DNA from: WHTK01 sp965197795
GTDB lineage: Bacteria > Chloroflexota > Dehalococcoidia > DSTF01 > WHTK01
NCBI GenBank assembly: GCA_965197795.1
Contig: OZ240228.1
Span: 2,046,001-2,110,000 of the forward strand
Length of the DNA stretch: 64,000 bases
Direction: 5' to 3'
In this document: positions 56,910 through 64,000 of the stretch, piece by piece
Position numbering within the stretch: the stretch's first letter is position 1
Layout of the letters: every line of letters starts with the position of its first letter
Translations under genes and position numbers: made by a program
The notes under the pieces: generated by a model
Seen by the model: the letters and a program-made list of their open reading frames with translations, nothing else
The model's database searches: none
Told to the model about the DNA's origin: nothing

Positions 56910-57863
56910 TCAAAGAGTCGTGATCGGACGAGACTGCAACAAGTAGAGCGTACCCTCGTGTAGCGCCCACTCAACGTCCTGCGGTGAACCGTAGTGTTTC
57001 TCCACGTCCGTCGCCAGCCGCGCGACTTCGCAGGCCTGCTCGTCGGACAGGGAGGGCTCGCGTTGGCGCTCCGGGCCGAGTTGTTCCTCGACGGTGCCAC
57101 CGCCTCCGCCGGGATGCGGATGGACGGCCAGCTCCTTGGCGTAGATCTCACGCTCCAGCAGGCTGAAAGAGTTCTTGTCGACCAGGAACGAGTCCGGCGT
57201 GACTTGGCCGGAAACGATCGCCTCGCCAAGGCCGAAGCTGGCGTTGATGATCACCTGGTCCAGCGAACCCGTCACCGGGTGCGCCGTGAACGCGACGCCG
57301 GACGTCTGCGACGGCACGAGGCCCATGACGACGACCGCCATCGCCTCGTTGGCGGCGTCGGCGCGGCCGGCCCGGTAGCTGACCGCTCGTTCGGCCCAGA
57401 GGGAAACGTAGCAGCGGTGCACCGCGTCCAGCACTTCACGCTCTCCAACCATGTTGAGGTAGGACTCATACAGTCCGGCGAACGAGGCGGCCGAACCGTC
57501 CTCCGAGACCGCCGACGAACGGACCGCGGAATGCACTCCCAGCCTTTCGGTCAGCGCTGCGTATCCGGCCCCGATCTCGCGCTTGAGGTCGTCCGGCAAC
57601 TCCATCTCCCGCACCAGGCCGGTGATCAGCTCCGTGGCGTGACGCAAGGCGGCCGGATCGGAGGACTCGAGCTTCGCCAGCGCGTCTGAGATTCTGATAT
57701 CGATACCGCTGGTGCTGGCGAAGTGGCGGTACGCGTCGGCCGTGACCACTAAGCCGTCCGGAACCTTGAATCCGGCGTAGATCAATTCGGAGAGGGAAGC
57801 GCCCTTGCCACCGGCCTCTTCTCGCGACAACCTGCCGCTGTCCAACCAAACGACGTAAGGCAA
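56910..57863 (-). CDS. Stand-alone PEP-synthase N-terminal (ATP-grasp) domain
   Basis: A 317-residue protein equal to the ATP-binding domain of PEP synthase/pyruvate phosphate dikinase: GGKGASLSEL, VRSSAVSEDGSAASFAGLYESYLN, and an end at YLLQSRPITTL. The central phospho-His swivelling domain and the PEP/pyruvate domain are absent, and no such gene adjoins it. The start is TTG 57863, after AGGGA. It begins seven bases after the fabF stop, so it is likely co-transcribed. It may resemble the ATP-binding half of rifampicin phosphotransferase-type proteins; activity is unknown. Confidence 0.7.
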   Translation of the reverse strand: MPYVVWLDSGRLSREEAGGKGASLSELIYAGFKVPDGLVVTADAYRHFASTSGIDIRISDALAKLESSDPAALRHATELITGLVREMELPDDLKREIGAGYAALTERLGVHSAVRSSAVSEDGSAASFAGLYESYLNMVGEREVLDAVHRCYVSLWAERAVSYRAGRADAANEAMAVVVMGLVPSQTSGVAFTAHPVTGSLDQVIINASFGLGEAIVSGQVTPDSFLVDKNSFSLLEREIYAKELAVHPHPGGGGGTVEEQLGPERQREPSLSDEQACEVARLATDVEKHYGSPQDVEWALHEGTLYLLQSRPITTL

Positions 57864-57870
57864 CGGATCC

Positions 57871-59109
57871 CTAGGCGTAACGCTTGAAGACGAGGCAGCT
57901 GTTCTGGCCGCCCAGCCCGAACGAGTTCGACAGGACGGCATCGACCTTGGCCTTGCGCGACTTCAACGGCACGTAGTCGAGGTCACACGCCGGGTCCGGG
58001 TTCTCGTAGTTAATCGTCGGGGCGATCATCTGGTCGCGCAGGGTCAGCACACCGACGGCGGCTTCGGCAGCGCCGGCAGCGGCGGCGAGGTGTCCCGTCA
58101 TCGACTTGGTCGAGCTAATCGGGATGCCGTAGGCACGCTCGCCGAACACCTTTTTGATCGCAGCCGTCTCGGTCTTGTCGTTGAGCTGGGTCGAGGTCCC
58201 GTGCGCGTTGATGTAGTCGATGTCATCCATCGTCAGACCGGCGTTTTTCAGCGCCCGCTGCATGGCCAGCGCCTGCCCGTCGACGTCCGGAGCGGTGTCG
58301 TCCGTCGCGTCGAAGGACCAGCCGGCGCCCGCCAGTTCGCAGATGATCGGAGCGCCGCGGCGGCGCGCGAACTCCTCCGTCTCGAGCACCAGGAGGGCCG
58401 CGCCCTCACCGAGCACGAAGCCGCTGCGTTTCAGATCGAAAGGACGCGACGCACGGAGCGGCTCATCGTTCCATGTCTTCGCCAGCGCACCGAGCCCACC
58501 GAGGGATGAAATCAGGACTCGGCTGATCATCGACTCAGCGCCGCCCGCGAGGATGCACTCCGCCTGGCCCAGCCGCATCAGGTTGAACGCCTCGCCGATC
58601 GCGTCACCGCCGGATGCGCAGGCGCTGTTGATGCTGGAGTTGGGCCCTCGGACCTCCAGCAGGCGCCCCACGCGGACCGCGGGACTATACTGGCCGACCT
58701 TCGGCACCGTTAGCGGATCGACGCGGCCGGGGCCACGCTCATCGACAATCCGCTCCTGCTCGCCGATGTTGAACAGCGCGCCTGAGCTGGCGATGAGCAC
58801 TCCGATGGCGTCACGGTTGTTTTCATCGATCGCCAGGCCGGCGGACTCGACTGCCTCGTTGGCAGCAACCACGGCCATCTGCGTGTGCCGCCCCGAACGA
58901 CGCGCAGTACGACGGTCCATGAGGTCCTCGGGTACGAACTCTTTAACCTCGGCCGATACCTGCACCTCGAAGTCGGTCGGGTCGAACTGGGTTATACGGT
59001 TCGTGCCGGACTTGCCTTCGAGGAGGCACTTCCAGCTATTGGGCACGTCCAAGCCCACGGGCGTCACCATACCCACGCCGGTAACCACTACACGAGGGAA
59101 GTCAACCAT
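57871..59109 (-). CDS. fabF: Beta-ketoacyl-ACP synthase II
   Basis: A 412-residue condensing enzyme for fatty acid elongation. The catalytic cysteine is in NSACASGGDAIGEA, histidines in AHGTSTQLND and KSMTGHLAAAAGAAE. MVDFPRVVVTGVGMVTPVG opens the protein. It uses malonyl-ACP and depends on AcpS, encoded at 10.5 kb. Acyl-carrier protein and FabD are not in the window. Confidence 0.95.
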   Translation of the reverse strand: MVDFPRVVVTGVGMVTPVGLDVPNSWKCLLEGKSGTNRITQFDPTDFEVQVSAEVKEFVPEDLMDRRTARRSGRHTQMAVVAANEAVESAGLAIDENNRDAIGVLIASSGALFNIGEQERIVDERGPGRVDPLTVPKVGQYSPAVRVGRLLEVRGPNSSINSACASGGDAIGEAFNLMRLGQAECILAGGAESMISRVLISSLGGLGALAKTWNDEPLRASRPFDLKRSGFVLGEGAALLVLETEEFARRRGAPIICELAGAGWSFDATDDTAPDVDGQALAMQRALKNAGLTMDDIDYINAHGTSTQLNDKTETAAIKKVFGERAYGIPISSTKSMTGHLAAAAGAAEAAVGVLTLRDQMIAPTINYENPDPACDLDYVPLKSRKAKVDAVLSNSFGLGGQNSCLVFKRYA

Positions 59110-59223
59110 TAATCACCGTGGCACCTTTGTATCTCAGGGGGCGTCCTCGGTCAAATCCAGTACTGAAGCATCCGGCTGATCATCGCTACGATTGGCGATC
59201 AGATTCAGCGCCGTAGGATCGTT

Positions 59224-59358
59224 ATGTTAGTTATCATTGCGGTGTTCAGCCTTGCGCTCTTGCACCTTGACCGCGGCCTGATCCCAGCCGGCGCCTTGCT
59301 GGGCGGCTTCCTGGCTTCGACGCTGGACCCAGCCATGGCCAAGCGATCATGGCGCTGA
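59224..59358 (+). CDS. Possible small membrane protein (44 aa)
   Basis: ATG 59224 gives MLVIIAVFSLALLHLDRGLI followed by a hydrophobic stretch to KRSW, with an AGGA-like site at 59216-59219. The 380-bp gap between fabF and the ferredoxin gene (59110-59489) otherwise shows nothing convincing. Confidence is low because of size and the lack of homologue. Confidence 0.3.
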   Translation: MLVIIAVFSLALLHLDRGLIPAGALLGGFLASTLDPAMAKRSWR

Positions 59359-59489
59359 TCTGTCTGGGTGTTCAGGCCTGATGGCCCTGGCATTCCCTGC
59401 CCTGCGAAACATATCGTAGAACGGATCATTAAGATGATTAATCAATAGGCAGCGGGTATTGGTCAACTCGATCATGCTAAGATCCGGCT

Positions 59490-59807
59490 ATGACCAGGGT
59501 CACGATCCAGCCCGCCAATCTAGAGATCGAGGTCAAGCCGGGCGACACGCTGATGGGCGCGGCTCAGGGACTCGGTCTTTACTGGCCGACGACCTGCGGC
59601 GGTCAGGCAATCTGCACCACCTGTCTTAGCGAAATCGTCAGCGGATGCGACCTGCTGGCGGAGATGAGCCGCAACGAGCGCAAGACACTGGTGGCGGAAC
59701 GCGGCGAGGCGATTCTCTCCAAACCAATGCGTCTGGCCTGCCAGGCCGTAGTGATCGAGGACGGCGCGATAACCGTGAACAAGCCGGGAGTCCGGGCAGC
59801 CGACTAG
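59490..59807 (+). CDS. [2Fe-2S] ferredoxin
   Basis: A 105-residue plant/adrenodoxin-type ferredoxin. C36, C42, C45 and C84 bind the cluster (TCGGQAICTTC and RLACQ). The N-terminus MTRVTIQPANLEIEV is a beta strand region. A redox partner is not adjacent. It needs the SUF machinery. Confidence 0.85.
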   Translation: MTRVTIQPANLEIEVKPGDTLMGAAQGLGLYWPTTCGGQAICTTCLSEIVSGCDLLAEMSRNERKTLVAERGEAILSKPMRLACQAVVIEDGAITVNKPGVRAAD

Positions 59808-59876
59808 GCTTCTAATTCACGGCCCGCCGTCGAATCTGATATCATGATAGGCAACGTCTATGGGAGGTGATCAGGG

Positions 59877-60794
59877 GTGGATCTCGGTCAGTTAAAGGCC
59901 TTCGTCCAGGTAGCCAACCAGCGCAGCTTCAGCCGAGCGGCTGAGGCGTTGTTTCTAACCCAACCCTCCGTCACGGCTCGCATCCAGGCGCTGGAGCGTG
60001 ACCTCGGTGAGCGGCTCTTTGAGCGATCCGGCCGTGGCATTCGGCTGACGGAAGTCGGAGAGTGCTTCCTGCCGCACGCTGAGCGAGTTCTACAGACGCT
60101 GAACACGGGTCGCGACGCGATCGACTCGTTACGCAACCTGCATTCCGGCTCTCTGATCCTCGCCTCCGCCACGACGGTGAGCACCTACGTGCTACCAGGA
60201 CTGCTCAAGACGTTCCGGGCTCGCTATCCCCGCATCGAAGTCTCGGTGCATTCGGGGCGCTCAGAGCAGGTGCTGCAGATGACACTGCAGGATGAGGCGC
60301 AGGTCGGCCTGGTGCGCGCCGTGTATCACCCGGATATCGAGACCAAGGGCCTGATCGAGGACGAACTCGTGCTGGTGGCCAACGCCAACCACGAGCTAGT
60401 CGGCCAAGGTTCTGTAACCGTGGAGCAGCTAGGCGACCACCCGTTCATCTTCTTCGACCGCAACTCCAGCTACTACTCGCTGGCGCAGGGCATCTTCCGT
60501 CAGCACGGCGTCGTGCCGCGCACCCAGATGGAGCTCGACTCCATGGAGGCGACGAAGAAGATGGTCGAGGAAGGGCTCGGCATCGCGATGCTGCCCAGGG
60601 TGGCTTTGGAGCGAGAGCTCAAAGAACGCATCCTGCGCGTGGTCCAGATCGAGGACATGCCGAACCCGACGCGCCAGATCGCGCTGATCAGCCGCCGCAG
60701 CCGGCCGATGGGACCGGTTGCGCAGGCCTTCGTCGACATCGTCACCGAGATCTATTCCGACCCGACGAGCCAGCCCGTCGCCGCCGTCAGCTAG
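59877..60794 (+). CDS. LysR-family transcriptional regulator
   Basis: A 305-residue LysR protein: an N-terminal winged HTH (residues 1-60: LGQLKAFVQVANQRSFSRAA, then LTQPSVTARIQALERDLGER) and a two-lobed effector domain. The start is GTG 59877 after GGGAGGTGATC. The effector is unknown. The neighbours are the ferredoxin gene upstream and an amidase gene downstream on the same strand. Confidence 0.85.
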   Translation: MDLGQLKAFVQVANQRSFSRAAEALFLTQPSVTARIQALERDLGERLFERSGRGIRLTEVGECFLPHAERVLQTLNTGRDAIDSLRNLHSGSLILASATTVSTYVLPGLLKTFRARYPRIEVSVHSGRSEQVLQMTLQDEAQVGLVRAVYHPDIETKGLIEDELVLVANANHELVGQGSVTVEQLGDHPFIFFDRNSSYYSLAQGIFRQHGVVPRTQMELDSMEATKKMVEEGLGIAMLPRVALERELKERILRVVQIEDMPNPTRQIALISRRSRPMGPVAQAFVDIVTEIYSDPTSQPVAAVS

Positions 60795-60964
60795 CCACTG
60801 CGTGGCGGCAGAGGCTGCCGCTGCTGAACTTGGCTTGCCCGCATTCGATCGCGAACGTTTTCACCGCTCCTGCCTGTTCGTCCAGACGACGGTTCAACCT
60901 GCTCTGAGGAGCACACTTCTGTGGCAAGCGGCGTAAGATCAGCGTGCGCTGAGGAGGTGCCGCC

Positions 60965-62374
60965 TTGATCGATACGAATCTCATCTACCTGTCGCTGGCC
61001 GAGGCCGCCAGGCTCATCGAGAAGCGCGAGGTGTCGCCCCTGGACCTAACGGACGCCTGCATCGCGCGTGCCGAGGCGCTCGACGACACGCTGCACGCCT
61101 ACCTGACGATGACCTTCGAAACGGCGCGCCAGGAAGCCAAAGCAGCCGGTGAGGAGATCGCGGCGGGCAGGTGTCGCGGCCCACTGCACGGCATCCCCTT
61201 CGCCGTCAAGGACCTCTACGACACGGCCGGAGTGCTCACAACCTACGGCTCCCGGGTGACCGAGCATAACGTCCCCACCGAGGACGCGCGCACCGTTGAG
61301 CTGCTGAAGCAGGCGGGCGTGGTCATGCTGGGCAAGCTCAACCTGCACGAGTGGGCCATGGGCGGCACGAACATCAGCGAGTACTATCCGACGCCGCGTA
61401 ATCCCTGGGACACCGAGCGCATCACCGGCGGATCTTCCGGCGGCTCCGGCGCCGCGCTGGCCGCCGGCTACTGCTACGGCTCCCTGGGCACCGACACGCG
61501 GGGCAGCATCCGAATTCCCGCCACGCACAATTCGATAACCGGCATCAAGGCGACCTGGGGCCGGGTCAGCATTCGCGGCATCGCGCCGCTTAACTGGTCG
61601 CTGGACCACTCGGGGCCGATGGCGCGCACGGCCGAAGACTGCGCCCTCATCCTCAACGTCATCGCCGGCTATGACGAGCGCGACCCGACGTCCGCAGACA
61701 TGCCGGTGCCCGACTACGCCGCTTCCTTGACGCCCCAGCGCCTGGACGGCGTGCGGGTCGGCGTGCCGCGTAACTTCTTCTTCGACCCGGACGTCGTCGA
61801 GCCCGTCATGGTGACGACCACAAGGACGGCGGGCGAGGTATTCGCGTCACTCGGCGCCGAGGTCGTCGTCGTCGATTTCCCGGAAGGCATCGAGTTCCAG
61901 CTCAACAGCGCTTTCTTCGCGGAGGCGTCCTGGGCCCACGAATCGCGGTTCAAAGAGCACTCAGAGATGTACGCCACGACGATTCGCCAGCGCCTGGCCA
62001 ACAGCACGGGCATCTCCGGTGTCGACTACGTCAGGGACCGCTGGCGGCAGCTCGAAGCGCAGCAGGCGATGCGCCATCTACTGCGCGACATCGACCTCAT
62101 TCTGACGCCGACGTCACCGATCCTGCCGCCGAAGATCGCCGAGGTTGACACGAGCCCGACCAGCACGCTCAACCCCCTCCTGCTACGACACACCAGCCCC
62201 TTCAACATCACGGCGAACCCGGCCATCTCATTGCCCGGTGGTTTCTCCGAGGACGGCCTGCCGATCGGCGTGCAGCTGGCCGGGCGTTGGTGGGAGGAGG
62301 GGCTAGTGCTGCGGGCGGCGCATGCCTACCAGCAGGTCACGGACTGGCACCAACAGAGGCCGCCCCTCGGCTGA
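60965..62374 (+). CDS. Amidase-signature enzyme (GatA-like)
   Basis: A 469-residue amidase. The Ser-cisSer-Lys triad is K82, S157 and S181 (FAVKD, GGSSGGSG, GTDTRGSIRIPA). The TTG start at 60965 follows GGAGG. No gatB or gatC is near, so a free-standing amide hydrolase is more likely than the tRNA amidotransferase A subunit. It may be controlled by the LysR upstream, which is only inferred. Confidence 0.8.
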   Translation: MIDTNLIYLSLAEAARLIEKREVSPLDLTDACIARAEALDDTLHAYLTMTFETARQEAKAAGEEIAAGRCRGPLHGIPFAVKDLYDTAGVLTTYGSRVTEHNVPTEDARTVELLKQAGVVMLGKLNLHEWAMGGTNISEYYPTPRNPWDTERITGGSSGGSGAALAAGYCYGSLGTDTRGSIRIPATHNSITGIKATWGRVSIRGIAPLNWSLDHSGPMARTAEDCALILNVIAGYDERDPTSADMPVPDYAASLTPQRLDGVRVGVPRNFFFDPDVVEPVMVTTTRTAGEVFASLGAEVVVVDFPEGIEFQLNSAFFAEASWAHESRFKEHSEMYATTIRQRLANSTGISGVDYVRDRWRQLEAQQAMRHLLRDIDLILTPTSPILPPKIAEVDTSPTSTLNPLLLRHTSPFNITANPAISLPGGFSEDGLPIGVQLAGRWWEEGLVLRAAHAYQQVTDWHQQRPPLG

Positions 62375-62429
62375 CTGCCATCGAGGTTGGAATCGAGACC
62401 GACCGCTCGAAAACGCCGGTCGGTACCTG

Positions 62430-62530
62430 GTCATTGCGAGGAAGCGTCAGCCGACGCGGCAATCTTGGACGCCTGTGCTCAAGGATACGAGCCGTGAAGG
62501 ATTGCCACGGCCCAACGGCCTCGCAATGAC
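62430..62530. repeat. Dispersed palindromic repeat (GTCATTGCGAG family), copy 2
   Basis: GTCATTGCGAGG at the left end and CCTCGCAATGAC at the right are exact complements, with GATTGC-like inner repeats. It sits between the amidase and endonuclease IV stop codons and could act as a bidirectional terminator. Confidence 0.7.
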
Positions 62531-62542
62531 AGGTTGAGTCGT

Positions 62543-63388
62543 CTACTCGTCGCGCAGCTTCTTGAGCAGGTCTACGTTAGGCTGGTCCGGTCCCTTCGCC
62601 TCGCCGAAGCCGGGCACCTCGAGCAGGAACGGCACGTCCTCGAAGCCGCGGTGGTGCAGCATGCGGCGGAATCCGTCCACGCCGATGTGCCCTTCGCCGA
62701 TGTTCTCGTGGCGGTCGCGGCCGGCCCCGAGCTCAACTTTCGAGTCGTTGGCGTGCACCGCAACCAGGTTGTCGAAACCGACCTCCTCCTCGAGTTCGGT
62801 CATCGCCAACTCCAGCCCCTCGGCCGACGAGAGGTCGTAGCCCGCGGCGTACGAGTGCTGGGTGTCGATACAGACCTTGAGCCGGTCGCTGTCGACGGTA
62901 CGGATGATCCGGCCAAGGTCGGCGAACTGCGAGCCGATGTTGCCGCCGGCGCCCGCCGAGTTCTCGAGGATCAGTTGCACGTCGTCGGGCGTCGCCTCCA
63001 GGACGTCGCCGCACGCCTTGCAGATCTGCGCAAAGACGGCATCGAGGCCCTGGCCCTTGTGCGAGCCGATGTGGAAGATGACGCCCTGAATCCCGAGCTG
63101 CGAGCAGCTGGTCAGGGCCGACTTTAGCGAGCTGGTCGAGCGAGTCAGCATCGTCTCGTCCGCTGTCGCCAGGTTGATCAGGTAAACGCCGTGAACGAAC
63201 ACCGGGGCGCAACTGCTGGTGGCCGCTCGGGCGCGGAAAGCCTCCGCCTGCTCCGGCTCCACCTTGCTGCTGCGCCACTGCTGTGGCGGCGTCAGGAAAA
63301 TCTGAGCCGCCTCGGCGTCGATCGCTTCCGCTCGGTCGAAGCAGGTTACCGGCCCACCAGCCGTGGACACGTGTGCGCCGATTTTCAT
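62543..63388 (-). CDS. nfo: Deoxyribonuclease IV (endonuclease IV)
   Basis: Zn-dependent AP endonuclease of the TIM-barrel family (281 residues). MKIGAHVSTAGG, VFVHGVYLINLA, GVIFHIGSHKG and DTQHSYAAGYD are characteristic, with the metal ligands in HANDSKVELGAGRDRHENIG and LLEVPG. Acts in base-excision repair. Confidence 0.95.
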   Translation of the reverse strand: MKIGAHVSTAGGPVTCFDRAEAIDAEAAQIFLTPPQQWRSSKVEPEQAEAFRARAATSSCAPVFVHGVYLINLATADETMLTRSTSSLKSALTSCSQLGIQGVIFHIGSHKGQGLDAVFAQICKACGDVLEATPDDVQLILENSAGAGGNIGSQFADLGRIIRTVDSDRLKVCIDTQHSYAAGYDLSSAEGLELAMTELEEEVGFDNLVAVHANDSKVELGAGRDRHENIGEGHIGVDGFRRMLHHRGFEDVPFLLEVPGFGEAKGPDQPNVDLLKKLRDE

Positions 63389-63433
63389 GCCGTGAAGATA
63401 AGCGCTAGTTGCGGCCGAGGCAAACCCGATGTC

Positions 63434-64000
63434 CTAATCAAGGCTGAATGGCGGGTACTCGTCGTGCATCAGCAGGGCGTACGCCTCGACCCGTAGCGAC
63501 CAGCGCAGATAGCCCACCGCAAAACGATACAGGCCGTCCGGATACGACCCCGTGAACAGAATCGCCAGCCAGCCGATGAAGGCGGTGATCGCCCAGGCAA
63601 TGCCGACGAAGAACAACAAGACCGCGTGCGGGATCAAAAAGACGATACGCAGCGCCACACTCCAGCGATCGCGCTGCTCCGGGAACTCGGCGACGCCGAA
63701 ATCGACCGCGTACGCTCCGTCGCCGAAAGGAGGGTACTCGTCACGCAGAAGCGCCGAATAGGCGACAGCCTTGCTGCGCCAGCGCAGGTAGAAGCTCGCC
63801 AGGTCCCAGAGACCCTTCGGCTGCTTGCCCGTGAACACGATCGCGAACCAGGAGGCCACGGAATCAACGATGGCGACCAGGCCCAGAGCGCCGTTCCCTG
63901 CGATTCCGGCAAAGCTGATGACGTTCCCTCCGGTTAGGACGGCGAAGGGATAGCTGAAGACGGATCCACCCGTTCCGCCGACCAGGATGAGATGCGGAAT
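63434..64000 (-). CDS. DUF4389 membrane protein (cut by window edge)
   Basis: The frame runs off the right edge at 64000, so the N-terminus is missing. It carries two DUF4389-type repeats, each with WFAIVFTG/WLAILFTG, a RW...AY segment and DEYPPF (RDEYPPFGDG and HDEYPPFSLD). Each repeat has a membrane span. The family is widespread in actinobacteria and Chloroflexota; no function is known. Confidence 0.8.
   Translation of the reverse strand: MPHLILVGGTGGSVFSYPFAVLTGGNVISFAGIAGNGALGLVAIVDSVASWFAIVFTGKQPKGLWDLASFYLRWRSKAVAYSALLRDEYPPFGDGAYAVDFGVAEFPEQRDRWSVALRIVFLIPHAVLLFFVGIAWAITAFIGWLAILFTGSYPDGLYRFAVGYLRWSLRVEAYALLMHDEYPPFSLD

Noticed and set aside
59205..59429. Minus-strand 74-residue frame in the fabF-ferredoxin gap
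   Set aside because: Basic, low-quality composition with no ribosome site; the small plus-strand frame at 59224 is a better, though weak, candidate.

Overview
The window is a GC-rich bacterial chromosome segment packed mostly with housekeeping genes, on both strands, with short intergenic gaps. Several traits fit a member of the Chloroflexota, probably Dehalococcoidia-like: a threonine T-box leader, a perfect CIRCE heat-shock operator, a DUF5679-type zinc-ribbon peptide, a SufR-SufC-SufB-SufD-Rieske-SufS-SufU-MIP18 cluster, an NrtR-type NAD regulator and many DinB-fold proteins. This placement is an inference from gene content and not a phylogeny. No phage, transposase, CRISPR array, rRNA or replication origin was seen.

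Layout, left to right. 1-8 kb: oxaloacetate decarboxylase-like enzyme, tilS, an FtsB/DivIC-like protein, a DinB protein, a lipoprotein gluzincin, lepA, a decayed amidase, a 47-residue zinc ribbon and tRNA-Ser(GCT). 8-15 kb: a 105-bp tandem repeat, a septum-formation-type lipoprotein, nnr and acpS, folD, a CIRCE-controlled FmdB zinc ribbon, an HD protein, dtd and a methyltransferase. 15-28 kb: an NAD biosynthesis block (nadB-DinB-nadC-kinase, nadA) with two near-identical palindromes at the nadB and nadA promoters and the likely cognate regulator nrtR about 2 kb beyond nadA. A lower-GC patch of small membrane ORFs, several DinB proteins, miaB, and broken GNAT and DinB genes also lie here. 28-35 kb: truncated K+ channel, nitronate monooxygenase, an AAA+/VWA pair, an SH3 surface protein and tRNA-Val(GAC).

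35-48 kb: Thr T-box and thrS, accC with a BCCP, a 30-residue membrane peptide behind a strong promoter with LexA-like half-matches, DedA, an intradiol dioxygenase and gltB-gltD. 47-54 kb: the SUF Fe-S assembly operon under SufR. 54-64 kb: an ER/archaeal-type signal peptidase, glutaredoxin, thyX, prepilin peptidase, a lone PEP-synthase ATP-grasp domain, fabF, ferredoxin, a LysR regulator, an amidase, endonuclease IV and a DUF4389 membrane protein cut by the right edge.

Three themes stand out. Cofactor supply is prominent: NAD synthesis under NrtR, NAD(P)H-hydrate repair, Fe-S assembly under SufR, and Fe-S users such as NadA, MiaB and GltB. Regulation is readable directly from DNA (T-box, CIRCE, NrtR and SufR operators). 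Single-base frameshifts cluster in dispensable genes while the long housekeeping genes are intact, which suggests real gene decay more than random sequencing error.
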